Under the pieces are notes generated by a model, which made no database searches, was not told the DNA's origin, and worked only from the letters and a program-made list of their open reading frames with translations. From positions 1 through 64,000 of the forward strand of contig CAXBCP010000006.1 in NCBI GenBank assembly GCA_963974055.1: a DNA stretch of 64,000 nt. The letters are read 5' to 3'. Below, one piece after another: positions 9,276-16,939 of the stretch. The stretch's first letter is position 1. Each line of letters begins with the position of its first letter. Source of the stretch: CAXBCP01 sp963974055. GTDB lineage: Bacteria; Pseudomonadota; Alphaproteobacteria; MPNO01; UBA830. The position numbers and the translations under genes were made by a program.

Positions 9276-9344
9276 TTGACAGAAAAGAGCGGTCTGATAC
9301 CACTGCGTCCGTACGCTGGCGTATGTTATTACTGGCGTATGTTA
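9276..9344 (+). promoter_or_regulatory. tctA upstream region: TTGACA box and repeated CGTAT operator
   Basis: TTGACA (9276-9281) is a perfect -35 hexamer, though the -10 after it is weak. Downstream, GTACG-CTGG-CGTAT (9311-9324) is an inverted repeat, and CTGGCGTATGTTA occurs twice (9316-9328 and 9332-9344) with a 16-base period. The first element matches ATACG-GTGG-CGTAT at the ubiD promoter at 12 of 14 positions, suggesting one shared repressor. Confidence 0.5.
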
Positions 9345-9350
9345 ATTTAA

Positions 9351-9368
9351 GGACCCGCTAAAGGGTCC
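9351..9368 (+). other. Leader hairpin before tctA
   Basis: GGACCC (9351-9356) pairs with GGGTCC (9363-9368) over a six-base loop, just before the GGGAG ribosome-binding site. There is no T-run after it, so it is not a standard terminator; it could affect translation or mRNA stability. Confidence 0.3.
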
Positions 9369-9383
9369 AACAGGGAGCGCGAA

Positions 9384-11525
9384 ATGGAAGTCGATATGCT
9401 GGGAAGCGCCGTATTGGCGTTTAACAACATGATGAGTCTCGAAAGGCTCGGATTCCTGTCTTTCGGGGTGTTGATCGGTCTGGTGCTGGGTGTGATTCCG
9501 GGGCTGGGCGGGCTTGTGGGCCTGTCCCTGCTGCTGCCGTTCACATTCAATATGGATCCTTACACGGCGCTGGCTTTCATGATGGGGCTTCAGGCCGTTG
9601 TCGTGACGTCGGATACGATTCCTGCCGTATTGTTCGGGGTGCCGGGGACCGTCGGGTCTGCGGCCACGATACTCGACGGGTATCCAATGGCCCGCAAGGG
9701 CGAAGCCGGCCGTGCGCTCGGCGCGGCGTTTTCATCGTCCGTTGTCGGCGGGTTGTGGGGGGCGTTGCTGCTTGGCGTCAGTGTCCCGGTTTTGCGGCCG
9801 ATCGTGCTGGAAATCGGGTCGCCGGAATTGCTGGCCATCTGCGTTTTCGGACTTTCCCTCGTTGCCGTTCTGTCCGGCGGTTCCCCGCTGAAGGGACTCG
9901 CCGGCGCCTGTATCGGACTGCTGGTTGCGACGGCGGGTGACGACCCTCAAACGGGCACGCTCCGCTGGACGTTCGATTCACTGTACCTTTGGGACGGATT
10001 GCCGGTGGTTCCGCTGGCGCTTGGCCTGTTCGCCATTCCAGAACTCGGCGATATGGCGATAACAAAGCAATCGATCAATGTTAATGCCGACGACGAGAAG
10101 CGCGACGCACGGTTCGGGCAGCTTGACGGCATCAAGGATACATTCCGAAACTGGTTCCTGGTGCTCCGCTGTGCATCCATCGGGTCGTTCCTCGGCGCCG
10201 TTCCGGGGATCGGCGCGTCGGTCATCGACTGGATCGCCTACGGCCATGCGGCGCGCACCGAAAAAGGCGCTCCCGAGACATTCGGCAAGGGCGATGTCCG
10301 CGGTGTAATCGCGTCGGAATCCTCCAACAACGCCAAGGAAGGCGGCGCGCTGGTGCCGACCATTGCCTTCGGCGTCCCGGGTTCTGCGTCCATGGCGCTG
10401 ATCCTGGGGGCATTCCTGATCCACGGCCTCGTTCCTGGGCCCGAAATGCTGACGAAACGGCTGGACGTCACCTATACGCTCGTCTGGTCGGTTGCGATCG
10501 CCAATATTTTTGGCGCCGGCATCTGTTTTGCTTTTGCCAACCAGCTCGCCAAAGTCGCGTTGATACGCATCGGCGTTCTTGCGCCGGTGGTTCTCGCGAT
10601 CACCTATATCGGCGCATTCCAGGGGTCGCGGCAGTGGGGGGATATCTATGCCCTGCTGATCTTCGGTCTGATCGGCTGGATCATGAAACGTCTGCGGTGG
10701 CCGCGGCCGCCTCTGATTCTCGGTTTCGTGCTTGGCGGGCTTGTCGAACGCTACATGTTCATTTCAGTCGAACGCTACGGAGCCGACTGGCTGTGGATCT
10801 GGCGCGATTTCGGCGATGGCGATATCAGGTTTGCGCCCTATGTGCCGATTATCTTTGCGGTGACGCTGTATGGCGTGCTGTCGCCGATCATCCGGGGGTA
10901 TATCTCGCGGGCGAAAGCGAACCAGGCATCCAGCAAGTTCGGGTTCCAGAAAGAAGCGGTCAATCCCGACCTGATCTTCGCGTTGCTGCTGTTTGCCCTG
11001 TTCGCGACGGCATTCACCATTGCATCGGACTGGGAATTCGGAGCGCGTCTGATTCCGCAGGTCGTTTCTGTCTCGGCGATGATCTTTATCGGCTGGCTTG
11101 TCCTCTCGGCGCTGTTTATCGCACCGGGTGAAAAAGAAGAGGTCGATCCTGACGGAATACCGGGTCGCGGCGAAGGCGGCACCGAACCGGTGCAGAGCGA
11201 CGTTCACTTCGATATCAGTGCGGATTACGGCGATCTGTCGGGCGGCGAAATTACCCGCCGGGTGGTCAACTATTTCGCCTGGCTGCTGGCGTTTTTCGGC
11301 ATCGCTGCGGTGATCGGCCTGTTGCCGGCAATGCTGGTTTACATGGTTTGTTATATCAGGTTCCAGGGCAAGGAAAGCTGGAGGATCACACTGCTGACGT
11401 CAGGTGGCGTGTGGATCGTTTCCTACCTGCTGTTCCACAAGCTGCTGATCATTCCGTGGCCGCAGACGCTGGTCGGCGACTGGTTCCCGGTCCTGCGGAC
11501 AATCCCGGAGCTGAACATGTTCTGA
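9384..11525 (+). CDS. tctA: Tripartite tricarboxylate transporter TctA with fused TctB-like C-terminus
   Basis: A 713-residue membrane protein; TctA alone is about 500. Residues 1 to about 500 are TctA, with GVIPGLGGLVGLSLLLPF, the second-repeat AVPGIGASVIDWIAYGHA and EGGALVPTIAFGVPGSASMA. After about residue 520 comes an extra part with about four membrane helices split by an acidic, Gly-rich linker (near APGEKEEVDPDGIPG), which resembles the small subunit TctB. No separate tctB is seen nearby, so the fusion probably supplies it. It imports a carboxylate captured by the TctC protein encoded convergently at 11602-12624. Confidence 0.85.
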   Translation: MEVDMLGSAVLAFNNMMSLERLGFLSFGVLIGLVLGVIPGLGGLVGLSLLLPFTFNMDPYTALAFMMGLQAVVVTSDTIPAVLFGVPGTVGSAATILDGYPMARKGEAGRALGAAFSSSVVGGLWGALLLGVSVPVLRPIVLEIGSPELLAICVFGLSLVAVLSGGSPLKGLAGACIGLLVATAGDDPQTGTLRWTFDSLYLWDGLPVVPLALGLFAIPELGDMAITKQSINVNADDEKRDARFGQLDGIKDTFRNWFLVLRCASIGSFLGAVPGIGASVIDWIAYGHAARTEKGAPETFGKGDVRGVIASESSNNAKEGGALVPTIAFGVPGSASMALILGAFLIHGLVPGPEMLTKRLDVTYTLVWSVAIANIFGAGICFAFANQLAKVALIRIGVLAPVVLAITYIGAFQGSRQWGDIYALLIFGLIGWIMKRLRWPRPPLILGFVLGGLVERYMFISVERYGADWLWIWRDFGDGDIRFAPYVPIIFAVTLYGVLSPIIRGYISRAKANQASSKFGFQKEAVNPDLIFALLLFALFATAFTIASDWEFGARLIPQVVSVSAMIFIGWLVLSALFIAPGEKEEVDPDGIPGRGEGGTEPVQSDVHFDISADYGDLSGGEITRRVVNYFAWLLAFFGIAAVIGLLPAMLVYMVCYIRFQGKESWRITLLTSGGVWIVSYLLFHKLLIIPWPQTLVGDWFPVLRTIPELNMF

Positions 11526-11542
11526 ACCGCATCCGCGCGGAC

Positions 11543-11584
11543 AAAAAAACACCCCGGTGCAGGCGCACCGGGGTGTTTTATTTT
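11543..11584. terminator. Bidirectional intrinsic terminator between tctA and tctC
   Basis: AACACCCCGGTGC (11548-11560) pairs perfectly with GCACCGGGGTGTT (11565-11577) across a four-base loop. An A-run (11543-11549) on one side and a T-run (11576-11584, one A) on the other let it work for both convergent genes. Confidence 0.9.
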
Positions 11585-11601
11585 GGCCGTTCGGTGGTGG
11601 A

Positions 11602-12624
11602 TTACTTAAATCCGAGCACTTCTTTCAGCTTGGCGATCGTTTCCTTCGGCGTGGCATAGGCCTGACCGACCAGCTTATCGAGCACTTCGCCGGCAACGGG
11701 CTGGATCGGCGCGTTGCGTTTCGCGGCATTGGCCACGAATTTCGGATCGGCCATCATGGCCATGAAGGCTTTGCGCAATGCGGCGACGCGCGCCTTCGGC
11801 ACTTCCGGGTGAACCCAGAAACCCATGCCGATCTTCGGCGCTGTTTCAACGAAGGCAACCATATCCTTGGCTTCCTTGTCCGATACGAGGCTCGCCAGTT
11901 GAGGCACGCCCGAAAGTTCCGGAATCACACCGCCATACTGGACCATGTGAAGAATTTTCTTGTCCCGGAGCCAGTTTGGCTTGCCTGCTGTCCAGCCGGA
12001 CCAGTACTGCATCCGTCCGTGCACTTCGCCGGCTTCCATCGCCTTGTTCACTGCGCCGCCGCCCTTGTAGCCTTTGACGATCTTGAACTTGGTGCCGAGA
12101 AGTTTGTTCATGATCGTCGGCACGATATAGGTCTCGGAACCGAGCCCGGTGGAACCCATGACGATTTCGGTTTTCTTGGCCTCATCCACCGTCTTGGCGG
12201 CGGCGGTGTGCCAGACCGAAACGACGGCGGGGCGGGGGGTCAGCGATCCGAGCCATTGGAACTTCGATGCGTCGAACTTGACCGAGCGCAGCAGCGGCGC
12301 AAAGACCGACGGCGCGAGGACTTCGGCAATATAAGTGCCGTCTTTCGGCGCTGCGTTATAGGCAAACGCGGCGCCCTTTGTGCCGCCGCCGCCGGGGCGG
12401 GACTGAATGATGACGGTCGGCTTGCCGGGGATATGGTTGCCGAGATGCTCGGTCACCAGGCGCCCGTAAAGCCCGAGCGTTGCGCCAAGGCCTGACGGAA
12501 CCATGACCGTAACCGTCTTGCCGCTGTAGAAATCCGATACTTCATCAGCGGATGCCGGTATGGCGGTCCCGAGAAGGGCAAGCGCCGGCAGGGCAGCAAG
12601 CGCTGGGTGGAGTCGTTTAGACAT
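11602..12624 (-). CDS. tctC: Tripartite tricarboxylate transporter binding protein (TctC/Bug family)
   Basis: A 340-residue periplasmic binding protein with a signal peptide (HPALAALPALALLGTAIPASA, residues 5-25). The mature part has the Bug-family pattern FYSGKTVTVMVPSGLG, the ligand-loop stretch VIIQSRPGGGGTKGA and GSTGLGSETYIVP. Bug proteins deliver mono-, di- or tricarboxylates, including aromatic acids such as terephthalate (TphC), to TctAB. It is convergent with tctA and divergent from the TetR gene at 12808, with a palindromic site between them. Confidence 0.88.
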   Translation of the reverse strand: MSKRLHPALAALPALALLGTAIPASADEVSDFYSGKTVTVMVPSGLGATLGLYGRLVTEHLGNHIPGKPTVIIQSRPGGGGTKGAAFAYNAAPKDGTYIAEVLAPSVFAPLLRSVKFDASKFQWLGSLTPRPAVVSVWHTAAAKTVDEAKKTEIVMGSTGLGSETYIVPTIMNKLLGTKFKIVKGYKGGGAVNKAMEAGEVHGRMQYWSGWTAGKPNWLRDKKILHMVQYGGVIPELSGVPQLASLVSDKEAKDMVAFVETAPKIGMGFWVHPEVPKARVAALRKAFMAMMADPKFVANAAKRNAPIQPVAGEVLDKLVGQAYATPKETIAKLKEVLGFK

Positions 12625-12713
12625 GATGTGTCTCCCTTTGTTGTCATTGTCGTGTCGAGTGACGGAAGCTTAATCGTCACATTTTAGTTTTGAAAGGGGT
12701 GGCATGAATTTCG

Positions 12714-12731
12714 TTCGTATACGAATATTCG
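12714..12731. promoter_or_regulatory. Overlapping palindromes between tctC and tetR, likely TetR operator
   Basis: TTCGTATACGAA (12714-12725) and CGAATATTCG (12722-12731) are both perfect palindromes and overlap by four bases, giving three alternating TTCG/CGAA half-sites. They lie in the 183-base divergent gap between tctC and the TetR gene, where a TetR repressor usually binds to control itself and its neighbour. Confidence 0.65.
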
Positions 12732-12807
12732 AGTGTATCCCGGGGGCGGATATTCCATTCTGCCCCTCTTCCCGATGACGGCGATCGACCAGAAGAAAGG
12801 CGACACT

Positions 12808-13404
12808 ATGGCCGAAACAGCTTTGTCCATGCCCCCCGGCGGCCGCCGGCGTACATCCGACAGCCTGAGCCGTGACGACTGGATCAACGGCGCATGGGAC
12901 ATGCTCGGGGAAAGCGGTCTCGACGGCGTCCGGGTGGAACCGCTGGCCCGCCGCCTTGGCGTCACCAAGGGAAGCTTCTATTGGCATTTCAGGGGGCGGG
13001 AAGAACTCCTCGAAGCGCTGCTTGCCCGGTGGTTTTCGATCTGGGACGATCAGATGTCGCCGGACGTGACATGCGCCGTGGATCCGGCGGATCGGATCTG
13101 GGCGCTTTTCGAAAGCGTGATCGGCCGCGTGACGCGCGGCCAGACGGTGGCCCTGCGGATGTTGTCGCACAACGATCCGGAACTGGCGGCCCGTATCGAG
13201 GAACGGGACAGTCAGCGGCTGGCCTTCCTGATGGGGGAACTGGAAACGATCGGGTTCACGCGCGAGCAGGCCCGCGTGCGCGGCCAGATTTACCAGGCGA
13301 TCATGACCGGTGAATATCTGCGGAGCGGCGGACTACCGCTCGAGGAGCGCATCGACCGTGCACGTCAACATCATATATTGCTTTCTTCTCTCACAAGCCC
13401 TTGA
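12808..13404 (+). CDS. TetR/AcrR family transcriptional regulator
   Basis: A 198-residue one-component repressor. The N-terminal helix-turn-helix is VEPLARRLGVTKGSFYWHF, then REELLEALLARW; the rest is a variable helical ligand-binding domain. The ATG at 12808 (AGAAAGGCGAC before it) is chosen over a GTG 25 codons upstream, because that extension has no family match and would run through the operator region. It lies divergent from tctC and directly before the ubiD genes on the same strand, so it probably controls both; the ligand is unknown. Confidence 0.88.
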   Translation: MAETALSMPPGGRRRTSDSLSRDDWINGAWDMLGESGLDGVRVEPLARRLGVTKGSFYWHFRGREELLEALLARWFSIWDDQMSPDVTCAVDPADRIWALFESVIGRVTRGQTVALRMLSHNDPELAARIEERDSQRLAFLMGELETIGFTREQARVRGQIYQAIMTGEYLRSGGLPLEERIDRARQHHILLSSLTSP

Positions 13405-13425
13405 GGAACAACAAGTTACGGTTCC

Positions 13426-13467
13426 ATACGGTGGCGTATTGATGCGGCTATTTTGAAGGCGTAAAAT
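13426..13467 (+). promoter_or_regulatory. ubiD operon promoter with overlapping operator
   Basis: TTGATG (13439-13444) and TAAAAT (13462-13467) are 17 bases apart, a good sigma-70 promoter. The inverted repeat ATACG-GTGG-CGTAT (13426-13439) abuts the -35 box. A nearly identical element lies before tctA at 9311, and the CGTATACG core also occurs between tctC and tetR. Confidence 0.6.
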
Positions 13468-13524
13468 AAGCAGATACGGCCCTGTTCCCGGGTGCCGGAT
13501 TTTGAAACCCAGCAATGGCAGGTC

Positions 13525-15198
13525 ATGGCGACGAATCTGAATTCGACGGCTCCGGAGCATGCGGGAGCCTATCCCGATCTGCAGGACCATATCGCCGCCC
13601 TGGAGGCTGCCGGTCTGCTGCTGCGTATCGACAAGCCGGTCAATAAGGACACGGAACTTCATCCGCTGGTGCGCTGGCAATATCGTGGCGGCATAGCGGA
13701 CGCTGACCGGAAAGCGTTCCTGTTTACCAATGTCTATGACAGCCGTGGCCGGAAGTACGATATGCCGGTTCTGGTCGGCGCGCTGGCAGCCAACCGCGAC
13801 GTATACAGGGTCGGAATCGGCGTCGCGCTGGACGAGATAGGCCCGCACTGGGCGAAGGCGGTGGCCAACCCTGTCGAACCCGTGGAAATCAACCATGCGC
13901 CCTGTCAGGAAGTGATCCTGACCGGCGAGGCCCTGATTGGGGAGAACAAAGGGCTTGATGCGTTGCCGGTCCCCATTTCGACACCGGGCTTCGATAGCGC
14001 GCCGTACCTGACCGCGGGGATGTTCGTGACGAAGGACCCGGATACGGGCATTCAGAATCTCGGAACCTATCGGGGCGGATTGAAAGCATCCAACCGTATG
14101 GCGGTAAGAATGTCGGCGCGGGAAGGCGGCGCCGGCGGTTATCTGCACTGGGAAAAATACCGGGCGCGGGGCGAAAAGATGCCATGCGCCATCGTGCTCG
14201 GCTGCCCGCCGGCGGTGGCCTATACAGGCCCCCAGAAAATCCGCCGCGATGTTGACGAACTGACGATTGCCGGCGGTCTGGCAGGGGCGCCTATCAGGAT
14301 CGTAAAATGCACCGGGGTCGACCTGACGGTGCCCGCCGATTCAGAGATTATTATCGAAGGGCTCATCGATACCGAGTACCTGGAGCCCGAAGCGCCGTTC
14401 GGCGAGTCTCATGGACATATCTCGCTCGAGGACTTCAACATGATTTTCGAAGTCACCGCGATTACGCGGAAATCGAACGCCGTGCTGTCGTCCATCATCA
14501 GCCAGGTGACGCCATCGGAATCATCCGTGATCAAGCGCGTCGCCTACGAGCCGATGTTTCTCGCCCATCTGCGCGACCAGCTCGGCATCAAGGGTGTCAG
14601 GCGCGTTTTCATGCACGAGCCGCTGACCAATATCCGGCGGGTGATCTTTCTGCAGATGGAGCCGGGCACGCCGCGCACCGAGGTATGGCGTGCGCTGTAC
14701 GGCGCGACGTCGCTGCGGGCCGATTGCGGCAAATACGTGATTGCGGTGAACGAGGATATCGATCCCGACAACGGCGATGCGGTGTTTTGGTCGCTCGGCT
14801 ATCGCGCCGATCCGGACAAGGATATCGAAATCCTGCGTCACCGAGATGCGGGCCATGGTCCGAAGGGGCCCGGCGGCGGCCGCCCGGAGGATTCGACCCT
14901 GCTGATCGATGCGACGCTGAAACGCGAAATGCCGCCGCTTGCGCTGCCCAAGCGGGAATACATGGAGCGGGCGAAAGAACTATGGGAAGAACTCGGTCTG
15001 CCGCCGTTAAACCCGGAAAGTCCGTGGCACGGCTATTCGCTCGGGGACTGGACCGATGAATGGGACAAGCTCGCGGAACGCGCCGCCCAGGGCGATTACC
15101 TCGAAAACGGGAAGCGCAGCGCCCAGCGCCGACGGTCGGGGTTAAAGCCGAATACCCATGTCCGGGCCGTGCCCGGCTGGGACATGGATCAGGACTGA
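13525..15198 (+). CDS. UbiD family decarboxylase, copy 1
   Basis: A 557-residue UbiD enzyme. UbiD proteins carry out reversible decarboxylation of aromatic or unsaturated acids with prenylated FMN made by UbiX. The catalytic triad matching Arg173/Glu277/Glu282 of fungal Fdc1 is present: Arg183 in LGTYRGG and Glu289/Glu294 in PEAPFGESHGH. The ATG at 13525 is chosen by alignment with copies 2 and 3, which begin a few residues before PDLQDH; a GTG 11 codons earlier is possible. It is the first of three tandem paralogues, 19 bases before copy 2. No ubiX is in the window. Confidence 0.88.
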   Translation: MATNLNSTAPEHAGAYPDLQDHIAALEAAGLLLRIDKPVNKDTELHPLVRWQYRGGIADADRKAFLFTNVYDSRGRKYDMPVLVGALAANRDVYRVGIGVALDEIGPHWAKAVANPVEPVEINHAPCQEVILTGEALIGENKGLDALPVPISTPGFDSAPYLTAGMFVTKDPDTGIQNLGTYRGGLKASNRMAVRMSAREGGAGGYLHWEKYRARGEKMPCAIVLGCPPAVAYTGPQKIRRDVDELTIAGGLAGAPIRIVKCTGVDLTVPADSEIIIEGLIDTEYLEPEAPFGESHGHISLEDFNMIFEVTAITRKSNAVLSSIISQVTPSESSVIKRVAYEPMFLAHLRDQLGIKGVRRVFMHEPLTNIRRVIFLQMEPGTPRTEVWRALYGATSLRADCGKYVIAVNEDIDPDNGDAVFWSLGYRADPDKDIEILRHRDAGHGPKGPGGGRPEDSTLLIDATLKREMPPLALPKREYMERAKELWEELGLPPLNPESPWHGYSLGDWTDEWDKLAERAAQGDYLENGKRSAQRRRSGLKPNTHVRAVPGWDMDQD

Positions 15199-15217
15199 AC
15201 TGGCGGAGAACAAGAAA

Positions 15218-16930
15218 ATGGAAACGACAGTCGCACAGCGTGGATACACCGATCTGCACGAACATATCGAGGAACTGCGCGCGAAGGGACTGCTGATCGA
15301 GATCGACCGCGAAATCAACAAGGACACCGAGATGCACCCACTGGTGCGCTGGCAGTTCCGCGGCGGTATCGACGAAGAGGACCGCAAGGCTTTCCTGTTT
15401 ACCAATGTCACCGATTCCAAGGGCCGTAAATACGATATTCCCGTGCTCGTCTGCGGGCTCGCGGGGAACCGGGCCATCTATCAGATCGGGATGCGCTGCG
15501 ATGTGAAGGACCTGAAAAACACCTGGATCAATGCGATCAATCATCCGATCGAACCGAACCTCGTCGAAGACGGCGCAGCGCCGTGCCACGATATTGTCTA
15601 TGAAGGCGAAGACCTGCTGAACGGCAACGGGCTGGACGCAATCCCGGTGCCCATCTCGTCGCCGGGCTGGGACAACGCACCGTATTTTTCGTCTTCCCAT
15701 TTCATTACCAAGGATCCCCATACAGGCGTCCAGAACATGGGCAATTACCGGGGCATGGTGAAGGCGCCGAACCGGGTCGGCATGAATCCGTCGACGGAGC
15801 TTCGCACCGGCGGTTACATGCACTGGCTCGAATGGAAAAAACTCGGCAAGCCCATGCCGGTGGCCATCGTGATCGGCGCGCCGCCGATCGTATCTTTCAC
15901 GGCTGTGCAGAAAGTGCCGGAGAGGCTCGACGAACTCGCCGTGTCGGGCGGGCTGGCGGGCGCTGCGCTCAACGTGACGAACTGCCGGACGGTCGATCTG
16001 ATCGTGCCGGCGGAATCCGAGATCGTCATCGAAGGCTTCGTATCGACCGAACTGCTGGAACCGGAAGCGCCCTTCGGCGAATCCCACGGTCATGTGAACC
16101 TTCAGGAATACAATGCCTATGTCGATATCACCGCAATTACACGGCGGAAATCGGCGGTGATGACGTCGTGGGTCAGCCAGGTGACGCCGTCGGAATCGGG
16201 TACGATCAAGCGGCCGGCCTACGAAGCGCGCCAGATCGAACATCTGCGCGACCATCTCGGCATTAAGGGCATCAAACATGTCTCGACGCATGAGCCGCTG
16301 ACCTCGCTGCACAAGCTGATCATTGTCGTGGTCGACCGCACGATATCGCGTACGGAAATCTGGCGGGCGATGTACGGCGTTGCTTCGCTGCGTCAGGCCG
16401 AAGGCAAATGGATCATTTGCGTTAATGAAGATATCGATCCGGACGATACGGATGCTGTGTTCTGGGCGATGTCCTATCGCTGTAAACCCCACAACGATGT
16501 CGAAGTGCTGAAGCACAAGCATGAAGGCCATGGACCGCGGTCGCTGTTGGATTCCGAAGACAGCGCCGTCTTGATAGACGCGACCCTGAAGGAGACATTC
16601 CCGCCGGTTTCCCTGCCGAAACGCGAATTTATGGAAAAAGCGAAGAAGATCTGGGAAGACCTCGGCCTGCCGAAGCTGAAGCCGAAAGCGCCATGGTTCG
16701 GTTACGATCTCGGAGAATGGAATTCCGGGCTCGAAGCAATGGCGCGCCGGGCGGTCAAAAGCGAATACTGGACCACAGGCCAGATCATCGCCCAGCGCCG
16801 CCGTGGCGATGTGCCGATCAACACTGAAATCCGGACACTCGATATCGGCAATCCCGGCGCCGGGGACGAGGTCGATGAAACGCTGACCTGGGACAAGCTG
16901 GAAGACGCATCCCAGGTAAAGGACAAGTAA
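15218..16930 (+). CDS. UbiD family decarboxylase, copy 2
   Basis: A 570-residue UbiD enzyme, collinear with its neighbours. It has Arg178 in MGNYRGM and Glu283/Glu288 in PEAPFGESHGH, the residues needed for prenylated-FMN decarboxylation. It differs from copies 1 and 3 at some likely substrate-pocket positions: QVTPSESGTIKRPAYEARQ where they have SSVIKRVAYEPMF. That suggests a distinct substrate or role. The start METTVAQ has GGCGGAG upstream; the frame extends 20 codons further into copy 1. The stop lies nine bases before the ATG of copy 3, so they are co-transcribed. Confidence 0.88.
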   Translation: METTVAQRGYTDLHEHIEELRAKGLLIEIDREINKDTEMHPLVRWQFRGGIDEEDRKAFLFTNVTDSKGRKYDIPVLVCGLAGNRAIYQIGMRCDVKDLKNTWINAINHPIEPNLVEDGAAPCHDIVYEGEDLLNGNGLDAIPVPISSPGWDNAPYFSSSHFITKDPHTGVQNMGNYRGMVKAPNRVGMNPSTELRTGGYMHWLEWKKLGKPMPVAIVIGAPPIVSFTAVQKVPERLDELAVSGGLAGAALNVTNCRTVDLIVPAESEIVIEGFVSTELLEPEAPFGESHGHVNLQEYNAYVDITAITRRKSAVMTSWVSQVTPSESGTIKRPAYEARQIEHLRDHLGIKGIKHVSTHEPLTSLHKLIIVVVDRTISRTEIWRAMYGVASLRQAEGKWIICVNEDIDPDDTDAVFWAMSYRCKPHNDVEVLKHKHEGHGPRSLLDSEDSAVLIDATLKETFPPVSLPKREFMEKAKKIWEDLGLPKLKPKAPWFGYDLGEWNSGLEAMARRAVKSEYWTTGQIIAQRRRGDVPINTEIRTLDIGNPGAGDEVDETLTWDKLEDASQVKDK

Positions 16931-16939
16931 GGAAAACCG

